Shown piece after piece: positions 60,001 to 64,000 of a stretch of 64,000 nt of DNA. Source of the stretch: Cristatella mucedo (Eukaryota; Bryozoa; Phylactolaemata; Cristatellidae). Below the pieces are notes generated by a model. That model worked only from the letters and a program-made list of their open reading frames with translations. It had not been told where the DNA came from and did no database searches. Every line of letters begins with the position of its first letter. The first letter of the stretch is position 1. The DNA is taken from contig WPIO01000038.1 in assembly GCA_009760855.2 (NCBI GenBank), forward strand, positions 124,001 to 188,000. Direction: 5' to 3'. A program made the translations under genes and the position numbers.

Positions 60001-60900
60001 CATGTGTCTTCCGTAATGACGGTTACGTCAGTGCACTATGGTCATTCCATAACCGAAAAGATTCACTTGCCAGGCTGAAGATGTCCTTATCGATATACAC
60101 ATACTTCACAGCTACAGGCTAGATCATTGGATTCTGCCACGACCTCTCTTACTTTAGCCTCAGGTTTTCCGCGTAATTTGCAACGCACAGCTTAGTAGCC
60201 AAACTTCCGGCAGTTATTTCACTACCGGTCTCGCTCCGGGCAGCGTTTAAAAGTTCGAGCCGATTTGCGGTTACGGCTGCTGTTAGCTCGCTCTTGATCG
60301 TCTGCAAGCTCAACTCCCCTACGTTCTACGCGCCGATGAACCACTGAGAGACATCTGAAACCGGATGTTCCAGACTCAGTTGTGACTTTACCGTCTCCGT
60401 CCGAAGCGCCTTCTGTATCGCTACAGTTAATCGTACGATCGGGAATTAGTTGCAGGCCTTCCGAAACTTTCAGGTCGGACGAGCCTAAAACCTGGCGATC
60501 TCGGGTTAACTCATCTTTTATCGAGCCGTATTGGCAGTGCGAAGCATAACAGTGTAGTGCACGTACAAATGCCTCGGTAGTCACTCTGATGTTGAGAGCG
60601 GTGGTTAAACAGCCTGATCGCGACTGATATTCCTTTCCGGCATGAAGTAGTCATCAGATTTGCCCGAGATGACATCCGACGTCATCACTTGGTTGACCTC
60701 ATAGTTAAAGGTGTCGAATGTCGGTTCGGCTTTCGATCGGCGTATACAAGTTAACTTATCTGTAAGTCCTCACCCTATACCGTCAGATTGGTAGCGGTCA
60801 CGTAATGGCGAAAACTGTTTCGCCAAGCCGTCCATAACGCCGGCTCGTCAAACGTAAACTCCGCTGGATTTAGATTTCGTTTTAAAATGACAACACGGAA
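57030..60900 (-). mobile_element. Ty3/Gypsy LTR retrotransposon fossil, broken
   Basis: An old Gypsy-type element on the minus strand with parts in the standard order: gag-like region (about 60200-60900), reverse transcriptase (about 59150-59820), RNase H (about 58600-58850) and integrase (about 57350-58230, with its C-terminal end nearest the candidate LTR). Sequence style fits the K02A2.6-like group of invertebrate Gypsy elements. It is broken, with roughly half a dozen or more breaks, and no 5' LTR is recognised. It is of moderate age, judged only from the degree of decay. From 60900 to 61165 nothing is recognised. Confidence 0.85.
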
Positions 60901-61167
60901 GGGTGGATATTCGGACTATACCAAAATGGCGGGTGACCATTTTCTTAGGCGGGCTGACGAGTCCATGTGACGGCACTTCTTCTGGGAGCAGATTCGGAGG
61001 CTGCTTCCTGAAAAGCTACAGTTTTTTTGAAGATGTTACTGATCATTTACGTATGAGAAAGACTAAACGAGGCTTGCCAGCAGGCGCACCTTTGACGCAA
61101 GCTTCTCGGTCTGTCTCCATAAAGATGAAATCGCATATCCGGAAGTGCTCCAAAGGCATTATGCGCG

Positions 61168-62095
61168 TTGAATGTAATGTATCTCCGTCTGCAACTCCAC
61201 AAAGCCATTAATACTATGTGGTATTACACAGGAGAGTTTTGTATAGCGAACTCACAGCCTAAGCGGCTTTTGGTATGCATTCGGTAGCTAATAGACTTCA
61301 TCTCACGAAACAAAGAGAAAGTGGGAAGCATAGCACAGTCGGGAGAATAGTTGAGGTAGTGAGTAGCATAGAAGTAGCATCTCGGGACCCCTGGAAAGGA
61401 TGAGCCATAGTCGACAGCAAGAGAGTAGTTGTCGTTTTGTAAGAATTATGGAAGCGAGTTCCACAGTCTGGGACCTGCAGAGCAATAGCTTCTGTTTCCA
61501 ACGGTCTTTAAGCGGAGGAATGGAACAGCTAATGTATTGCCCATACAGGACCTGAGGTTGCGAACAGGCTGAAACTGGTGCAGCAGTTCAGCTAGGTACG
61601 AAGGAGCCAAGCCGTGGCGGGCCTTGTGGGTCAGCTTAAGAACTTTGCTCTGTTTCCGTTGATCAACCGGCAGCCATCCAAGCTCTTTTAGGAAAGGAGA
61701 ATCATGGTCAAGCCTCCGGGACTTGAAGACTAGCCTTGCAGCCATAATCATAGCTATCTACAGGGGCCAAGTTGCTTTCTTTGGTAGCCCAGCCAAAAGA
61801 GAATTACAATAATCAAGCCGAGACAGAACTAAAGAGCTAGTGAAATTTTTTGCAAGCCACTGAGGAAGGCAGCCCCTAATCTTAGGTAGGGATCGGATGT
61901 GAAGGCTAACTGTAGGAGCAGTCTTCTGAATGGAGCTTTTAAAATTTAGGCAGCTATCAAAAACGACACCTAAATTTCGAGCACGTGGTGACGGTCGCAC
62001 GACAGCATCACTCATTAGAAGAGCAAATCCTTTTAATCCAGCTACACGCTTCGCGTGTCCTGTGAGCAGCAGGTCAATTTTTATCGTCGTTTAGT
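61168..62095 (-). mobile_element. LINE-B copy, 3' half
   Basis: Minus-strand frames encode '[20 protein letters not shown]', '[20 protein letters not shown]', '[20 protein letters not shown]' and 'GPRLWNSLP', then the LINE-B 3' end with ACATTACATT near 61168-61180. The copy stops upstream near the 'LKLNDD' block. It has a few frame breaks. Confidence 0.85.
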
Positions 62096-62102
62096 TTTAG
62101 TG

Positions 62103-62410
62103 TTATAATAATAAGAATAATGCACTTGATAAAGCGCCCTTAGAGAACTCAATCTCTTTCTAGGCGCTTTACATTTGCTGCAAAGGGAAATGCAATTGAA
62201 TGGTGAGTAATATCATGCTTAATAAACAACATGAATAACATGGTTAGGGGTGACATGAAGAGGGTCAGCATGCAAATGTGGTTAGTGGCAGCATGCACAG
62301 TGTCAGCACGCATAAGCAAATCAAGGACGAATCACAGGGATCCACTAAATGCTGTCCTAAACAGGTGTGTTTTTAAGTTCTTTTTAAATGTGATCAAGTC
62401 AGGGGCGTTG
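62103..62410 (-). mobile_element. LINE-A 3' end
   Basis: AAT-rich start, complete stem-loop (62130-62175) and the 3' blocks up to the end of the coding part; 5'-truncated near 62405. It is directly joined to the LINE-B copy. Confidence 0.85.
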
Positions 62411-64000
62411 TCTCTTTCAGAGCTTGATTTCCAAGCCTGTATCTCGGAGGCGGGCATCAATGGCTTCTAGAACCCTGCCGTTGCGTCTTTTCTAGAAAAT
62501 TGACGTTTTACGTTGGCTCGCTCACTGCTGAACAGAGACGATCTACGAGTGCTAACCATTGCGAGGTCCCTGACAATGCTAACAGCAAGTTCCTGATCGC
62601 TCGAGCATCGGAGTGCTGAGTCTAAATGAGGAGCCTGTCTACTTCGCTTTTAACTTCTAATCCACCCCTAGAAACCCGAAGTGTCTGCTGAGTGGCTAGC
62701 AATATTTCAGGTATTTTAGGCAGAAGACTATCAGGCCTAAGAATATACTAAATGATATTATTGCAACTACATTATTTTATATAATGACTCTTGATGCTTG
62801 CCGGTGACGCTCCTTTGGCGCTCATACTTAAGTTGTCTCCCCAAAGGGCGACCGTATTTTTCCTTCAGTTGGGCTAGACATACTGCCATAGCGGAGCGGA
62901 GGTTTGGTGTGCACGGTAAGTGTCGATTTCCCGTTGGCTATTGGTATTTTTTAGGGATCATATTTTCGAGATGCTAAATAGCGAACCGACGGCGCGATAG
63001 ATCAGCCAAATTATTACTGCCAAGAATTCTTGTTATTTTTATTATAATTAATAATAATAAAAATTACTATTCGTAATTATAAATAGTAATAAACGTTACT
63101 GTTTACAAGCCGATATAATTCACGAACTGCTAATCATTATTCGCAACTCTTGAATTATAAAGCCTTGGAAACGGTGATGGAACCAGAACTTGGTTCACTG
63201 GGAATCAGTCTGCAAACGCTGACGCGGGTCTAGCGTGGTCTGATGGCCGGTGGTGTGGGAGACATTGTGGATATGTTCTGCTGATGCTATGTAAGGATTT
63301 TGTTAGGCTTACTTATTCCTAAGATCAGTACTTATTTATTTATCGGTATGTATTCATTGAATTGCATGCGCGATACGTAACGTTTCATAGTGCTGTAACT
63401 TGCTTCCAGCTAGGGGTTCTCAGTTTACCTGCTAATGACCGAGCCAAATGCCTACTTTCGGTTTCTCGCACCTCTTATTAATAATGGTCCGATCCACCTG
63501 AAATTTAGAATATGTGATAACTTTTACTTACATATCATTCCAGCCTTCTCGCGTGCATATTGGATCTGAGTAAGTACACTCATTTGGATAAAAAACTGGC
63601 TATGTTTGTCAGGCTAAGCAGTTGTCATCATTTCACTCGTAAGTCCTAAAAATGTAACAGGTACGCTAAAAGTGATTCAATCTACGTGAAATTTTAAATA
63701 CACGCTCATAGATATGTGCTTCAAATTTATATGACGTTAAACCGAGTAACGCCGTCTTCTTTGTCATCACCTATATGCGTTTACAGCTTCTGTTGGCTTC
63801 TCTGAGTGCTTTCCAAACAGTGGTACTTTGGGGTTCGTCAATTCAACAGCTTTGCCAACACTCGACCGATCGACGTGAGATTTTGAATATCACTCTCCAT
63901 TGCTCATTTCGGCATAATGGGTCAGTATACAAAAGCTGTGCCTGTCATAAAATGTCCTTGAACTGTGATCGCGATGACGACAGCCAACAGTTAAGATGTC
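62411..64000. other. No recognised feature
   Basis: Mixed-composition DNA with an AT-rich patch (63030-63110, AATAATAATAAAAATTACTA). No gene, RNA or repeat family is recognised. Confidence 0.4.

Overview
This is animal nuclear DNA. The evidence is spliced genes with GT..AG introns, a Krüppel-like zinc-finger gene of the KLF9/13 group, a coiled-coil gene of the FAM184 family, CpG-rich promoters set in AT-richer flanks, and many LINEs, tRNA-derived SINEs and microsatellites. Both host families are metazoan. I cannot fix the phylum; a non-model invertebrate or basal chordate fits. Host coding sequence is only a few percent of the window and the rest is mostly decayed retroposons.

Layout. 0-9.7 kb: LINE 3' ends, a 300-bp GA tract, two oppositely oriented blocks of a diverged ~165-bp satellite with a LINE between them, and a SINE/LINE chimaera at 6.7-7.4 kb. 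9.8-10.8 kb: a ~1-kb array of a 10-bp unit. 10.8-13.6 kb: a CpG island and the three-exon KLF13-like gene on the plus strand. 14.5-24.4 kb: a LINE graveyard with tail-to-head and head-to-head copies and a SINE fold-back. 25-29 kb: a SINE, unassigned open frames and an orphan CpG-rich block. 29.3-31.1 kb: a pyrimidine-rich tract split by a LINE-B copy. 31-44 kb: more SINEs and LINEs, including a LINE with a SINE inside it. 44-47.9 kb: no recognised gene. 47.9-54.5 kb: a FAM184-like gene on the minus strand, with a C-terminal-type exon at 48.2-48.5 kb, a 3.8-kb intron, an N-terminal exon at 52.4-53.25 kb and a CpG-rich promoter region. 54.5-62.4 kb: LINE-A, a broken Ty3/Gypsy fossil, then LINE-B and LINE-A copies. 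The last 1.6 kb has nothing recognised.

Two LINE families dominate; the names used here are local. LINE-A is L2/CR1-like: its copies end in a conserved stem-loop followed by (ATT)n. LINE-B is related in its RT C-terminus but has a different 3' end with a short ACATT-type repeat. SINE-1 is tRNA-derived with its own 3' body. SINE-2 joins a tRNA-like head to a LINE-A-like 3' tail, which suggests it used the LINE-A machinery. The chimaera at 31.8-32.8 kb, whose right part recurs 5'-truncated at 6.7-7.4 kb, suggests a LINE carrying a SINE was copied. No wholly new gene system could be shown; the most original signals are these LINE/SINE partnerships and the 10-bp phased array next to the KLF promoter.
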